Shown: in pieces, positions 23,140 to 31,849 of the stretch | How positions within the stretch are numbered: the stretch's first letter is position 1 | How the letters are laid out: the number at the start of each line of letters is the position of its first letter | Assembly: GCF_025371035.1 (NCBI RefSeq) | Contig: NZ_JANZXB010000018.1 | Location: 1-35,376, forward strand | Length of the DNA: 35,376 nt | Source of the DNA: Sphingomonas sp. LC-1 | GTDB taxonomy: Bacteria; Pseudomonadota; Alphaproteobacteria; Sphingomonadales; Sphingomonadaceae | Direction: 5' to 3' | Translations under genes and position numbers: made by a program | The notes under the pieces: model-generated | The model's database searches: none | What the model was told of the DNA's origin: nothing | Seen by the model: only the letters and a program-made list of their open reading frames with translations

Positions 23140-23461
23140 GTCAGCTGATGGGGACGCCGCCCGCCTCGACGTCCTGATCCCGCCCGGCGAACTGATCTAC
23201 AGCCCACGTGTCGGCTTCTACGGGGAGAAGCGCGTCGAGCGCACCCGTGGCGCGATCGACCCGGCCGCCCATGCCGCCGGCAGCCATGAAGGCGCGACCT
23301 ATTACCAGCATCTCGCCTTTGCCGACGCGGTGCGTGGCGTCGGCTCCGTCCAGGTGTCCGCGCTGGACGGCTTCCGCGCGGTGGCGATGGGTGTCGCCGC
23401 GGAAATCAGCGCCCGCGAACACCGCGTCGTCGAGATGCGTAAGGTGGAGGAGGCAGCATAG
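23140..23461 (+). pseudogene. C-terminal remnant of a Gfo/Idh/MocA oxidoreductase
   Basis: About 105 codons, from roughly LIPPGELIYSPRVGFYGEKR to a normal end. The pattern GATYYQHLAFADAVRG and VSALDGFRAVAMGVAAEISA is the usual C-terminus of this sugar oxidoreductase family, but the N-terminal Rossmann domain is missing and only a TTG could start it. It is a truncated relic whose 5' break lies near 23.13 kb, next to the TonB receptor promoter. Such oxidoreductases are common in sugar-degradation loci, so it may be left over from the pectin locus. Confidence 0.75.
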
Positions 23462-23528
23462 TGTCGTGGCCTCGGCGTGGTTAGCCGCTTACCGTGACCG
23501 CATCAGGCGTTTAGACCCGCCGTACAAA

Positions 23529-24497
23529 TCACCCGCCCTGGCAGTTGCCGAACGGACTGAAGATCGGTTTGGGCGCCTCAACCAGCGTGTCGGATGGCAC
23601 GTCGTTTCGCAGCCACACGTTGCCGCCGATCCGCGATCGGGCGCCGATGGTCACGCGGCCGACGATGCCGGCATTGGCGAAGATCACGACGTCATCGCCC
23701 ACGATCGGGTGGCGGGGCGTACCCGGCGGAGCGTCGAACAGATCGGGGTCGCCGCCGAGTGTCACGCCTTGGTATAGCCGCACTCGGTCGCCCAGCACGG
23801 CCGTTTCGCCGATCACGACGCCGGTGCCATGATCGATGAAGAAGCCCTGGCCGATCCGGGCCGCGGGATGGATGTCGATCCCGGTCTGATCGTGCGCCAG
23901 CTCGGCAATGATACGGGCCACCAGCGGCACCCCGAGCCGATACAGCAGATGCGCCAGCCGATGGTGGATGACGGCGGTTAGCGACGGATAGGCAGCCAGC
24001 ACTTCGTCCACGCTGCGGGCCGCGGGATCGCTGGCATAGGCGGCCTCGACATCGCGATCGAGCAACCGGCGCAGCGCGGGAAGGTTGGCGGCGACGCTGC
24101 CGATCAGTCTCTCCGATGTTGCGGCGATGGCTCCGCCGTCCGCCGTCTCCGGCGCGGCATAGCGCAATTCTATATCGATCTGTGCCTGCAGCTGCGCCAG
24201 CAAGGGCTCGAGCGAGGCGGCAACGAAGGCATTCTCGTTGGAGACGGTGATCTCTGCCGGGCCAAGCCGCAACGGGAAGAGCGCGGTGCCGAGTTCGCGC
24301 GTGATGCGCTTGAGCGCCTGGCGCGAGGGGAATTGGGCGCCGTGTTCCGCGTGTGCAGGATGCGCCGTACGCCAATCCTCGCGGGCGGTGCGTAACCCGT
24401 CGATGACAAGATCGATTTGCCGGGGAAAATCGATGGTCCGGTCGGGATCGACATGTACCCCGTCGACCTCATTCACGCTGCGCAGCACATCGCTCAT
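23529..24497 (-). CDS. epsC: Serine O-acetyltransferase, EpsC type (paralogue 1)
   Basis: A 322-residue enzyme making O-acetylserine from serine and acetyl-CoA, the precursor of cysteine. The helical N-terminal domain is long, as in the EpsC group. The left-handed beta-helix begins at GIDIHPAARIG (208-215), with the catalytic Asp-His pair D222-H223 in FIDHGTGVVIGETA, then LYQGVTLGGD and the hexapeptide coils GRVTIGARSRIGGNVW. The C-terminus has one Cys (GNCQGG). It overlaps the peroxiredoxin gene by ATGA, so the two are coupled. A close paralogue lies at 27132; keeping two in one locus is unusual. Confidence 0.93.
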   Translation of the reverse strand: MSDVLRSVNEVDGVHVDPDRTIDFPRQIDLVIDGLRTAREDWRTAHPAHAEHGAQFPSRQALKRITRELGTALFPLRLGPAEITVSNENAFVAASLEPLLAQLQAQIDIELRYAAPETADGGAIAATSERLIGSVAANLPALRRLLDRDVEAAYASDPAARSVDEVLAAYPSLTAVIHHRLAHLLYRLGVPLVARIIAELAHDQTGIDIHPAARIGQGFFIDHGTGVVIGETAVLGDRVRLYQGVTLGGDPDLFDAPPGTPRHPIVGDDVVIFANAGIVGRVTIGARSRIGGNVWLRNDVPSDTLVEAPKPIFSPFGNCQGG

Positions 24498-25126
24498 GCG
24501 GGTTGCCTGACCGTACGCAGATAGGGCTTCACCTCGGTCCAGCCGTTCGGAAACAGCGATCTGGCCGCTTCATTGTCGACCGACGGCACAATGATGACAT
24601 CGTCGCCCTGCTGCCAGTTCGCCGGTGTCGCCACCTTGTGTGAGTCGGTCAGTTGCAGGCTGTCGATGGTGCGCAGGATTTCGGCGAAATTGCGCCCAGT
24701 GGACGCCGGATAGGTGAGCGAAAGGCGCAGCTTGCGCGCGGGATCGATAACCAGGACGGTGCGCACCGTTGCGGTGTCAGATGCGGCAGGATGAATGAGA
24801 TCGAGCAGTGTCGCGACCTGGCGGTCGTCGTCCGCGATCAGCGGAAAGTTAAGCGCGTGTCCCTGGGTTTCGGCGATGTCGGACGCCCAGCGCTGGTGGC
24901 TGTCGAGCGTGTCGACGGACAGGCCGAGCACCGCCACGTTGCGTCGGGCGAACTCCGGCACGAGTGCCGCGACCGCGCCCAGTTCGGTGGTGCAGACCGG
25001 CGTGAAATCCTTGGGATGCGAGAACAGTACGACCCAGCGATCGCCTGCCCATTCATAGAGGTTGAGCGGCCCCTTGGTCGATGCCTGGGTAAAGTTGGGA
25101 ACGATATCTCCGAGCTTGAGCGACAT
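24494..25126 (-). CDS. 1-Cys peroxiredoxin (Prx6 type)
   Basis: A 210-residue thiol peroxidase. The active-site signature is FTPVCTTELG with peroxidatic C45 and T42; no other cysteine is present, so it needs an external thiol for recycling. The C-terminal domain (ATPANWQQGDDVIIVPSV and PNGWTEVKPYLR) is diagnostic of the Prx6 branch. ATG 25126 was chosen because AAGGAG is seven bases upstream; ATG 25129 is adjacent, and the long extension to 25474 is out of character. Coupled (ATGA) to serine acetyltransferase 1, linking peroxide defence to cysteine supply. Known relatives are induced under sulfate limitation in other bacteria, which would fit here (inference). Confidence 0.92.
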   Translation of the reverse strand: MSLKLGDIVPNFTQASTKGPLNLYEWAGDRWVVLFSHPKDFTPVCTTELGAVAALVPEFARRNVAVLGLSVDTLDSHQRWASDIAETQGHALNFPLIADDDRQVATLLDLIHPAASDTATVRTVLVIDPARKLRLSLTYPASTGRNFAEILRTIDSLQLTDSHKVATPANWQQGDDVIIVPSVDNEAARSLFPNGWTEVKPYLRTVRQPA

Positions 25127-25144
25127 CATCGATCTCCTTAGAAG

Positions 25145-25214
25145 GCTTATCATCCACCGAACTGATGGGAATATAAGCGGGCAATTCTTGCGCGCCGGAA
25201 AGTTTCGGTTTCCG
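25145..25214. promoter_or_regulatory. Dyads in the divergent peroxiredoxin/aminotransferase promoter
   Basis: GCTTAT (25145-25150) pairs with ATAAGC (25173-25178) and, inside it, CATC (25151-25154) pairs with GATG (25164-25167). A second dyad is CGGAAA (25196-25201) with TTTCCG (25209-25214). The first falls in the likely mRNA leader of the peroxiredoxin and could be a hairpin; the second could be an operator. No known motif was recognised. Confidence 0.3.
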
Positions 25215-25297
25215 ATGGTGGGCGGGCCTCGTTGGGACGACCAAACTGGCACCCGGCTGCGGCGGCTGGGAGCTACCGACCCGGCAATAAGCCGGGC

Positions 25298-26470
25298 ATG
25301 AAGGTCTCGATGAACCCAGTCTACGCCAACGCGGTCACCACGATCTTCGAAGAGACCTCGCGCCGTGCGCGCGCATGCGGAGCGATCAACCTGGGCCAGG
25401 GGTTCCCCGATACGATTGGCCCACCGGACCTGTTGGAGGCGGCGGCAAGGGCCGTGCTGACCGGGCCTAATCAATATCCGCCGTCACTGGGTTTGCCCGC
25501 ACTCCGAGGCGCGGTGGCGGAACATTACCGGCGCTTCCAGTCGCTCGACCTCTCCCCCGACGACGTGATCGTCACCTCCGGCGCGACCGAGGCCATCGCT
25601 GCGGCGCTCCTCGCGATCGTTTCTCCCGGCGACGAGGTGGTGGTGTTCGAGCCGATGTACGACGCCTATCGTCCGTTGATCGAACGGGCGGGTGGGATCC
25701 TGCGGCCGGTAACGCTCCGTCCGCCGGCGTGGCGCATCGTCGAGGACGATCTGGCGGCCGCCATCGGTCCACGAACGCGGGCGGTTCTCCTCAACAACCC
25801 CAATAATCCCGCCGCCCGGGTCTTCTCGCGCGATGAGTTGCAGGCGGTCGCGCGGCAATGCGTCGCGCACGATCTCATCGCGATCTGCGACGAGGTGTGG
25901 GAGCATGTCGTGTTCGACGGCCGGCAGCACACACCCCTCATCGGCATGCCGGGCATGGCGACTCGCACGGTGAAGATCGGCTCCGCCGGCAAGATTTTCG
26001 GCGTGACCGGCTGGAAGGTCGGTTTCGTCGCAGCCGCGCCGCATGTGTTCGGACCGATCGGCCGGGCGCACCAGTTCCTCACCTTTTCGACGCCGCCCAA
26101 CCTGCAATGGGCGGTTGCCGAGGGCCTGGGCTATTCCGATGCCTTCTTCGCGGACGCACGCGCATCGCTCGAGCGGTCACGGGAGCGGCTGGTGACTCAG
26201 CTCTGCGCTGCGGGGTTCGAGTCACTGCCGAGCGAAGGCACGTATTTCGTCACGATCGATCTGGCCGCTTCGGGCTTTGCCGATAGCGACACGGAGTTGT
26301 CGGATCGGCTGATTGCGGAAGCCGGTGTCGCCGCGATCCCACTCTCGCCCTTCTACATGAGCCCGTCGGCGCCTTCCGGTTTGCTGCGGCTGTGCTTTGC
26401 CAAAGCCGACAACGTGCTGGATGAAGCCGTCGAACGGCTCGGGAAATGGATAGAGGCCGCGTCCCGCTGA
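25298..26470 (+). CDS. Class I PLP-dependent aminotransferase (kynurenine/methionine type)
   Basis: A 390-residue fold-type I aminotransferase. Visible features are NLGQGFPD (31-38), the PLP-binding SGATEAI (94-100), the NNPNNPAAR loop (166-174), CDEVWEHVVFD with the PLP-contacting Asp, and the Schiff-base lysine K232 in GSAGKIFGVTGWKVGF. The pattern is that of the kynurenine-oxoglutarate transaminase/YbdL group, which prefers methionine and aromatic amino acids and whose members can have cysteine-conjugate beta-lyase activity. Divergent from the peroxiredoxin/SAT pair. Start 25298 (MKVSMNPV) has a weak ribosome site; ATG 25310 is possible. A sulfur-amino-acid role is suggested by context only. 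Confidence 0.9.
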   Translation: MKVSMNPVYANAVTTIFEETSRRARACGAINLGQGFPDTIGPPDLLEAAARAVLTGPNQYPPSLGLPALRGAVAEHYRRFQSLDLSPDDVIVTSGATEAIAAALLAIVSPGDEVVVFEPMYDAYRPLIERAGGILRPVTLRPPAWRIVEDDLAAAIGPRTRAVLLNNPNNPAARVFSRDELQAVARQCVAHDLIAICDEVWEHVVFDGRQHTPLIGMPGMATRTVKIGSAGKIFGVTGWKVGFVAAAPHVFGPIGRAHQFLTFSTPPNLQWAVAEGLGYSDAFFADARASLERSRERLVTQLCAAGFESLPSEGTYFVTIDLAASGFADSDTELSDRLIAEAGVAAIPLSPFYMSPSAPSGLLRLCFAKADNVLDEAVERLGKWIEAASR

Positions 26471-26541
26471 TGCAGCAGCATGGCGTTTGGGGCTAGCGCA
26501 AACCAGCCGATTGGGCCGTCCTCGTCGACACCGCGAATTAC

Positions 26542-27135
26542 CTATCGTTCCAACAGCGATGCAAGCAGCGCCTGTCCCTCTGGCCACTCACCCAGGCCGG
26601 ACTGCGCGTTGATATGGCCCGCTCGACCGATATCGGCGAAGCCCGCCCCCAAATCCTGAGCCAGTTGACGCGACCGCGTCAGGCTCGCGTAACGATCGTC
26701 AGCGCTGGCCACGACGAGCGCGGGGAATGGCAGCGGACCGGCCGGTAATGGCGCAAAGCGGAGCAGGCGCAGGTCGCAGCCCTGCTGCCCCACATCGGGC
26801 GGCGCGACCAGCATCGCACCCAGGACCTTCGTTCGCTCTGCTGGCCGTGCGTGTGCTGCCCACCAGACGATGGCCAGACAGCCGAGACTATGCCCGACGA
26901 GCACGATCGGAGTTTCGGCCGCCGTCACCGCATCCGCGATCGCGGTCACCCAGCCAGCGCGGGTGGGCGATTCCCAATCGCCCAGAGGGACGCAAACGCA
27001 ATCGTCCCGACATTGCTGCCAACGTGTCTGCCAATGATCCGGGCCTGAGCCGTTAAGCCCAGGTATGATCAGGCATCGCACCGGTCGAGCGGTGGTTGCT
27101 GGTTGGACAAAAGTGTGTGGCCGATACTGATTCAT
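26542..27135 (-). CDS. RBBP9/YdeN-family alpha/beta hydrolase
   Basis: A 197-residue small serine hydrolase. It shows the family opening LIIPGLNGSGPDHWQTRWQ, the nucleophile motif GHSLG with S83, aspartate in VASADDRYAS, and histidine in GRAGHINAQSGLGEWPEG, an ending typical of RBBP9/YdeN. Physiological substrates of the family are poorly known; some relatives are aminopeptidase-like or esterases. ATG 27135 overlaps the stop of serine acetyltransferase 2 (ATGA); the longer reading to 27270 lies inside that gene. It is the last gene of a four-gene operon starting with a TonB receptor, and could hydrolyse an acylated or ester-linked imported compound (inference). Confidence 0.88.
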   Translation of the reverse strand: MNQYRPHTFVQPATTARPVRCLIIPGLNGSGPDHWQTRWQQCRDDCVCVPLGDWESPTRAGWVTAIADAVTAAETPIVLVGHSLGCLAIVWWAAHARPAERTKVLGAMLVAPPDVGQQGCDLRLLRFAPLPAGPLPFPALVVASADDRYASLTRSRQLAQDLGAGFADIGRAGHINAQSGLGEWPEGQALLASLLER

Positions 27136-28097
27136 GCTGTCTCCCCACGGTTCTCGACGACGCGCGCGGCTTCGGTGACATGGCCAATCGGTACGGCACT
27201 CCCCACCGTCTCGCGCTCCGCGAAAGCCTGATGGATGACAGCGCCAGGCGGCACGCTTTCGGTCAGCCACACGCTGCCGCCGATCACCGCCCCCGCACCG
27301 ATCGTGACCCGGCCCAGCACCGTGGCGCCGGCGTAAATCACCACATGGTCTTCCACGATCGGGTGACGCGGCAGGCCCTTGACCAGCGAGCCGTCCTCCT
27401 GAGCCGGGAAGCTGCGCGCGCCCAGCGTCACCGCCTGATACAGGCGCACGTGGCTGCCGATCACGGCCGTTTCACCGATGACGACCCCGGTGCCGTGGTC
27501 GATGAAGAAGCGCTCCCCGATCGCGGCGCCGGGATGGATGTCGATGCCCGTGGCCGAATGCGCCAGCTCGGCAATGATGCGCGCGACGAGCGGGACACCG
27601 AGCCGGTATAGCCGGTGGGCGATACGGTGATGGATCATCGCCCGCACGCCGGGGTAGCAGAGCAACACCTCATCCACGCTGCCCGCCGCCGGGTCCCCAG
27701 CGAAAGCCGCCTCGACGTCACCGTCGAGAAGCCGGCGGATGTTCGGCAAGTCGTTCCCGAATGCGGCAACTATACTGGCAGCGCGTGCATTCACATCGCC
27801 TGCCGCCGCCTCGTCACGATACGCCAGTTCCAGACGCACCTCGGCGCCCAGCTGAGGCAGCGCACGACCGAGCGTCTCCATGACATATGCACGCTCATTG
27901 TCTGGACGTACGGTATCCGGGCCCAGCCGCAGCGGAAAGAGCGCACCCTTCAGGTCGGCGAGGATGCCCTCGATCCGTCGCCGCGACGGGAAGCCTTCGA
28001 CGCCCTGGTCGGCGCCGTTGCGGTGCCGGGCACGCCAGTCGTCGCGCGCGGCCCCCAGTCCGTCGGCTACTGCCGCCAGATTTGGCGCACCGGTCAT
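27132..28097 (-). CDS. epsC: Serine O-acetyltransferase, EpsC type (paralogue 2)
   Basis: A 321-residue paralogue of the enzyme at 23529. Shared stretches include FPLRLGP and YRLGVPLVARIIAELAH, and the catalytic pair is D200-H201 in FIDHGTGVVIGETA. It differs by a loop insertion after the first hexapeptide coils (ARSFPAQEDGSLVKG) and by a different C-terminal tail without the Cys. The tail is the usual site of cysteine feedback, so the two enzymes may differ in regulation (inference). It overlaps both neighbours by ATGA, so translation of the operon is tightly coupled. Confidence 0.93.
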   Translation of the reverse strand: MTGAPNLAAVADGLGAARDDWRARHRNGADQGVEGFPSRRRIEGILADLKGALFPLRLGPDTVRPDNERAYVMETLGRALPQLGAEVRLELAYRDEAAAGDVNARAASIVAAFGNDLPNIRRLLDGDVEAAFAGDPAAGSVDEVLLCYPGVRAMIHHRIAHRLYRLGVPLVARIIAELAHSATGIDIHPGAAIGERFFIDHGTGVVIGETAVIGSHVRLYQAVTLGARSFPAQEDGSLVKGLPRHPIVEDHVVIYAGATVLGRVTIGAGAVIGGSVWLTESVPPGAVIHQAFAERETVGSAVPIGHVTEAARVVENRGETA

Positions 28098-29173
28098 CCG
28101 GCCACCTGCCGCAGCACGGCAAGAAAGCGGTCGTTCTCCGCCGGTCGTCCGACCGTCACGCGTACCCAGTCATCAAGCGGGGGGAACCGCTTGGCAATCT
28201 CGATGCCTGCGGTGGCGGCCGCAGCGCGAAGGCGGCCTGCTGCCGGCGTGCGGAAGAAGACGAAGTTCCCGCGCGCATCGGTGTGGCGGAGCGACAGCGC
28301 GTCGAGCGCCGTGTGAAGCCGCCGCCGCTCCCCCGCCGTCCGGTCTCGCACCATGGCGACATGGCCCTGGTCCGCCAGCGCCGCGCTGGCGGCCGCAAGC
28401 GCAGGGCGGGACAGGGAATGCGGCGCGCCGATCCCCGCCTGACGCAAGGCAGTCGCCAGCGGAGCCTGCGCGATGGCGTAACCGATCGACAGCCCCGCCA
28501 GCCCATAGATCTTGGCGAGGGTACGGAAGACGAGCACATTGCGCCCCGCCCGCACATGCCGGATCGCCGACAGCTCGGCGAGGTCGTCATATTCGAGATA
28601 CGCCTCGTCCACCACAGCCAGCGTCCGGCCGGACACATCAGCGAGAAAGCTGTGCCACGCTCCCGCCTCGCTCACTGTGCCGGAAGGATTGTGGGGGTTC
28701 ACCAGCGACACGGCCAATGTGTCCCCGCCGACCGCGCGCGACAATGCCGGCAGGTCGTTCTCCAACCGCGCATCAAGCGGTACCGGCCTGCCCCGCCCAC
28801 CCAGCGGGGCCGCGGCATCGACCAGCGCCGTATAGCCGGGCGCCGAGAAGACGATCTCGCCGCCCCCTGCCCGCCTGCGCGCCAGGAACAGCCCCAGTGC
28901 TTCGAGCACTTCGCCGATCACGACCTGCTCGGGCGCGACGCCTTCGAGGCGGGCGATCTGCCGGGCGAGCGCGTCCACCTCGTCCTGCTCGACATAGCGC
29001 TCCACGCCAACCGCCGCCGCACGGATGGCGGGCGCGACGTTTGGCGACGGCCCCCAAGCATTCTCGTTGAGTGACAGCCGGGTCCGTGCGGCATGACCAG
29101 TCCCGATCGCCGGTGTCGCCGCCACCGCCGCACCCATCGCGATCCACTCGCGCCGGTTGAGCAGCGCCGCCAT
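28094..29173 (-). CDS. Tat-exported HisC-like PLP aminotransferase
   Basis: A 359-residue fold-type I enzyme related to histidinol-phosphate aminotransferase: RLSLNENAWGPSP opening, NPHNPSGT (159-166), VVDEAYLEY with Asp 189 and Tyr 192, and Schiff-base lysine K221 in RTLAKIYGLAGLSIGYA. Unusually it begins with a twin-arginine signal (NRREWIAMGAAVAATPAIG), which would carry the folded, PLP-loaded enzyme to the periplasm. The usual glycine-rich GSGSDE stretch reads GEVLEALG. ATG 29173 shares one base with the TonB receptor stop (TGATG). The substrate is probably an imported amino compound; biosynthetic HisC function is unlikely given the export signal. Confidence 0.87.
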   Translation of the reverse strand: MAALLNRREWIAMGAAVAATPAIGTGHAARTRLSLNENAWGPSPNVAPAIRAAAVGVERYVEQDEVDALARQIARLEGVAPEQVVIGEVLEALGLFLARRRAGGGEIVFSAPGYTALVDAAAPLGGRGRPVPLDARLENDLPALSRAVGGDTLAVSLVNPHNPSGTVSEAGAWHSFLADVSGRTLAVVDEAYLEYDDLAELSAIRHVRAGRNVLVFRTLAKIYGLAGLSIGYAIAQAPLATALRQAGIGAPHSLSRPALAAASAALADQGHVAMVRDRTAGERRRLHTALDALSLRHTDARGNFVFFRTPAAGRLRAAAATAGIEIAKRFPPLDDWVRVTVGRPAENDRFLAVLRQVAG

Positions 29174-31812
29174 CAAAAGCTCACTCCGGCGCGAACATAA
29201 TAAAAGGCACCGCTGAACCCGAAGGGTGAGAATTCGCTGTACGGAAAGACGCCGAACGTATCGGCGCCGGTCAGCGCTGCGGTCGACCGGATGTTCTCGG
29301 TCGGATAGACGTTGAACAGATTGTTGGCGCCCACCGTCACCGCCAGGTTGCGGTTGACCTGCCCGGTGAAGCTGAAATCGGTTACCCACTTCGGCTCCAG
29401 TTGCTGGATCACATCGACATTGCCCCGCGTCCCGGACTCGGTCGGCAGCGTACGATAGGGCGTCGCGCCTTGCGCGATCAGCGCGACCGCCGCGGGGGTC
29501 TGGTTGGTCAGCGCCACCTGTTCGACCCGGCCATAGCGGGTGGCGCGCGCATCGAAGGTGATGGGACCGGTCCGGAAGGTGGCCCCTAGCGCCACCTTGT
29601 CGAGCGGCTGACCGCGCTCGACGCGCGTCCTTTCAACGACGTCGAACAGCGGCGTGGTGATACCGAGCGTCGTAATTTGCGGGGGCGTCGCCGCGACACG
29701 GCGCAGTCGTGTCTGGTTGTAGTTGTATGCCGCCGTCAGCTTCAGATCGCCCCAGCCGCCCAGCGTGGTCGCATAGGCGGCGGTCACATCGACACCCTGC
29801 GTCCGCGTATCGACTGCGTTGGTGAAGTAGCGGACGCTGGTGACGCCCGGAATACCGATGCCGGCGAGATAGTCGCGCAGACGGCGGCTGCCGGACGCAT
29901 CGACATAGTTGGACGACAGCATGATCCGGTCGTCGATATCGATGTGATAATAGTCGACCGACGCCGTCAGACGGCCACCTGCGTATGTCAGGCCACCGCC
30001 GAAGTTGGTCGACGTCTCGGGTTTCAGATCTTGCGCGCCGAGGGCCTTGGCAAGGGCCGAGCCAACCGGCGCGGTGCGGACAAGCACGAATTCTGGAAAG
30101 CCCGTCGTGTTGTTGACGATCGTCCGGCTACTGGTGGAACTGAAATATTGCTGGGCAAGGCTGGGCGCGTGGAAGCCGGTGCCGATGGACCCGCGCAGCG
30201 CAAAACCCGCCGGCAGGGCGAAGCGCGTCGACGCCTGACCGTTCCAAGTGTCGCCGAAATCGGAATAATGCTCATAGCGTCCGGCGAGATCGACCGTCCA
30301 GCCGCGCACGGGTTCCAGTCCGGCTTCCGCAAAGGCGCTGATTGCGTCGCGGTGGACATCGATCACATCGCTCGGCTGAATACCCGTGAAACCCTGCGAC
30401 CCGATCGTCGGGATCGCGCCGGCATTGGGGCCGTCGAGTACGCGTGCGGGCCCATATTGATAGCTGGCCAGTTCGCCAGCGCCGATCTTGTAGCCGTCAC
30501 GGCGATATTCGGCACCGATCGCGACGTCGATCGGCGCGGCCAGCCCCGCCTCGACACTGTCCGACAGCGTCAGGTCGGTCGTCCACTGCGAATTCCCATA
30601 GCGGCCGTTGTAGAAGCGCGTGGGGCTGGCGGTGCCCAGCGTGGCGTTGAGCGTGTTCCGTGTCCGATATGCGATGCGGTTGCCGCCATAGACGCTGGAC
30701 AGGTCCCACTTCCAACCGGCCAGATCGCCGCGCAGGCCGAGCGCGCCGGTATAGTCTGTACTTTCGGTATCGACGAAAGGCAGGAAGCCGTTCGGGTAGA
30801 TCGCACGGACATTCTCGTCCTGCCCCGGGCGGCGGAAGGAGGCGTTGCTCTTCGCCTTGCTCAAGCGATAGCCGCCAAAGCCATAGAGTTCGACGCTGCC
30901 GAGCGGCTTGCTGAGATTGACCAGGACGGATCCGTCCTTGAGGTCGCCCTGATCGGCGAAGCGCCAGACGTTGCGATCCACGCTGGCCTCGCGCGGGTCG
31001 AGCCGCGTTCCCGCGACGCCGCCCGGCGGATTGAGCCCGATCCCCGCCCCATAACGCGACGACAGCGGCTGCGGCGTGCCCGTCGGCGAAATGCCGAAAT
31101 AGAATTGCCGCGTGTCCGGCTCGGCACGGTTGGCCGCCTGATGATCGCGATAATAGCCGGTGACGTTGACGAAGCCGTCCTCGCCCAGCTTCAGCCCGCC
31201 ACCCATCGAAACCTCATAGGTGTCGCCACCGTTGTCATAGGTCGTACCTGCGCTCGCCGTGGCATGCAGCGTCGTATCCGTCCGCAACAGGATGTTGATG
31301 ACGCCAGCGATCGCGTCCGACCCATATTGCGCCGAGGCGCCGTCGCGCAGGATCTCGATACGACCGATACCCGCGGCCGGGATCTGGTTGAGGTCGGTCG
31401 GCGTCGCACCCTTGCCGATCGTACCGCCTGTGTTCACCCAGGCCGCACCGTGCAGCCGCTTGCCGTTCACCAGCACCAGCGTCTCGTCGGGCGACAGCCC
31501 CCGCAGCGAGGCAGAGTGGATATGGGTGTTGCCGTCCGGCGTCGTCGGATTGGCGAAGGAGAAGGACGGCGCCAGCTGGCGCAGGACCTCGCTCGTCTCC
31601 TGATAGCCCGAGGCGCGCAGGTCGTCGCCGCGCAAGAGGTCGATCGGCACCGGCGAGGTTGTCACGGTACGTTCGCCCGCGCGCGTTCCGGTGACTACGA
31701 TCTCATTGCCTGGCTCTGCCTGTTCGATAGCCGCTTGGGAGCCCGCATCCTGTGCGGCTGCGGCCGCGATGGGTGACACGCTGGCCAGCAGCCCCGCTAC
31801 GATGATCTTCAT
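29173..31812 (-). CDS. TonB-dependent receptor of the sulfur-type operon
   Basis: An 879-residue outer-membrane receptor. The signal peptide ends near residue 21 (AAAAAQ). The plug has NEIVVTGTRAGERTVTTSPV (TonB box region), SASLRGLSPDETLVLVNGKR and GRIEILRDGASAQYGSDAIAGVIN. The barrel ends FYYVRAGVSF with the expected terminal Phe. It belongs to a different branch from the pectin receptor at 20256. It heads an operon with a Tat aminotransferase, serine acetyltransferase 2 and a small hydrolase, suggesting import of an amino acid-like or sulfur-containing organic compound rather than a siderophore (inference from context). Confidence 0.92.
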   Translation of the reverse strand: MKIIVAGLLASVSPIAAAAAQDAGSQAAIEQAEPGNEIVVTGTRAGERTVTTSPVPIDLLRGDDLRASGYQETSEVLRQLAPSFSFANPTTPDGNTHIHSASLRGLSPDETLVLVNGKRLHGAAWVNTGGTIGKGATPTDLNQIPAAGIGRIEILRDGASAQYGSDAIAGVINILLRTDTTLHATASAGTTYDNGGDTYEVSMGGGLKLGEDGFVNVTGYYRDHQAANRAEPDTRQFYFGISPTGTPQPLSSRYGAGIGLNPPGGVAGTRLDPREASVDRNVWRFADQGDLKDGSVLVNLSKPLGSVELYGFGGYRLSKAKSNASFRRPGQDENVRAIYPNGFLPFVDTESTDYTGALGLRGDLAGWKWDLSSVYGGNRIAYRTRNTLNATLGTASPTRFYNGRYGNSQWTTDLTLSDSVEAGLAAPIDVAIGAEYRRDGYKIGAGELASYQYGPARVLDGPNAGAIPTIGSQGFTGIQPSDVIDVHRDAISAFAEAGLEPVRGWTVDLAGRYEHYSDFGDTWNGQASTRFALPAGFALRGSIGTGFHAPSLAQQYFSSTSSRTIVNNTTGFPEFVLVRTAPVGSALAKALGAQDLKPETSTNFGGGLTYAGGRLTASVDYYHIDIDDRIMLSSNYVDASGSRRLRDYLAGIGIPGVTSVRYFTNAVDTRTQGVDVTAAYATTLGGWGDLKLTAAYNYNQTRLRRVAATPPQITTLGITTPLFDVVERTRVERGQPLDKVALGATFRTGPITFDARATRYGRVEQVALTNQTPAAVALIAQGATPYRTLPTESGTRGNVDVIQQLEPKWVTDFSFTGQVNRNLAVTVGANNLFNVYPTENIRSTAALTGADTFGVFPYSEFSPFGFSGAFYYVRAGVSF

Positions 31813-31849
31813 CCATCAACCCCCTTGCCGATCGGGCGGAACCTATTGG

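Noticed and set aside
24494-25474. Peroxiredoxin read from 25474 with a 116-residue N-terminal extension
   Set aside because: The extension is Arg-rich nonsense crossing the divergent promoter. AAGGAG before 25126 marks the real start.
29677-31776. 699-codon plus-strand open frame opposite the TonB receptor
   Set aside because: It mirrors the receptor gene on the other strand. Its composition (Arg/Ala/Asp-rich, no recognisable motifs) is typical of a shadow frame in GC-rich DNA.
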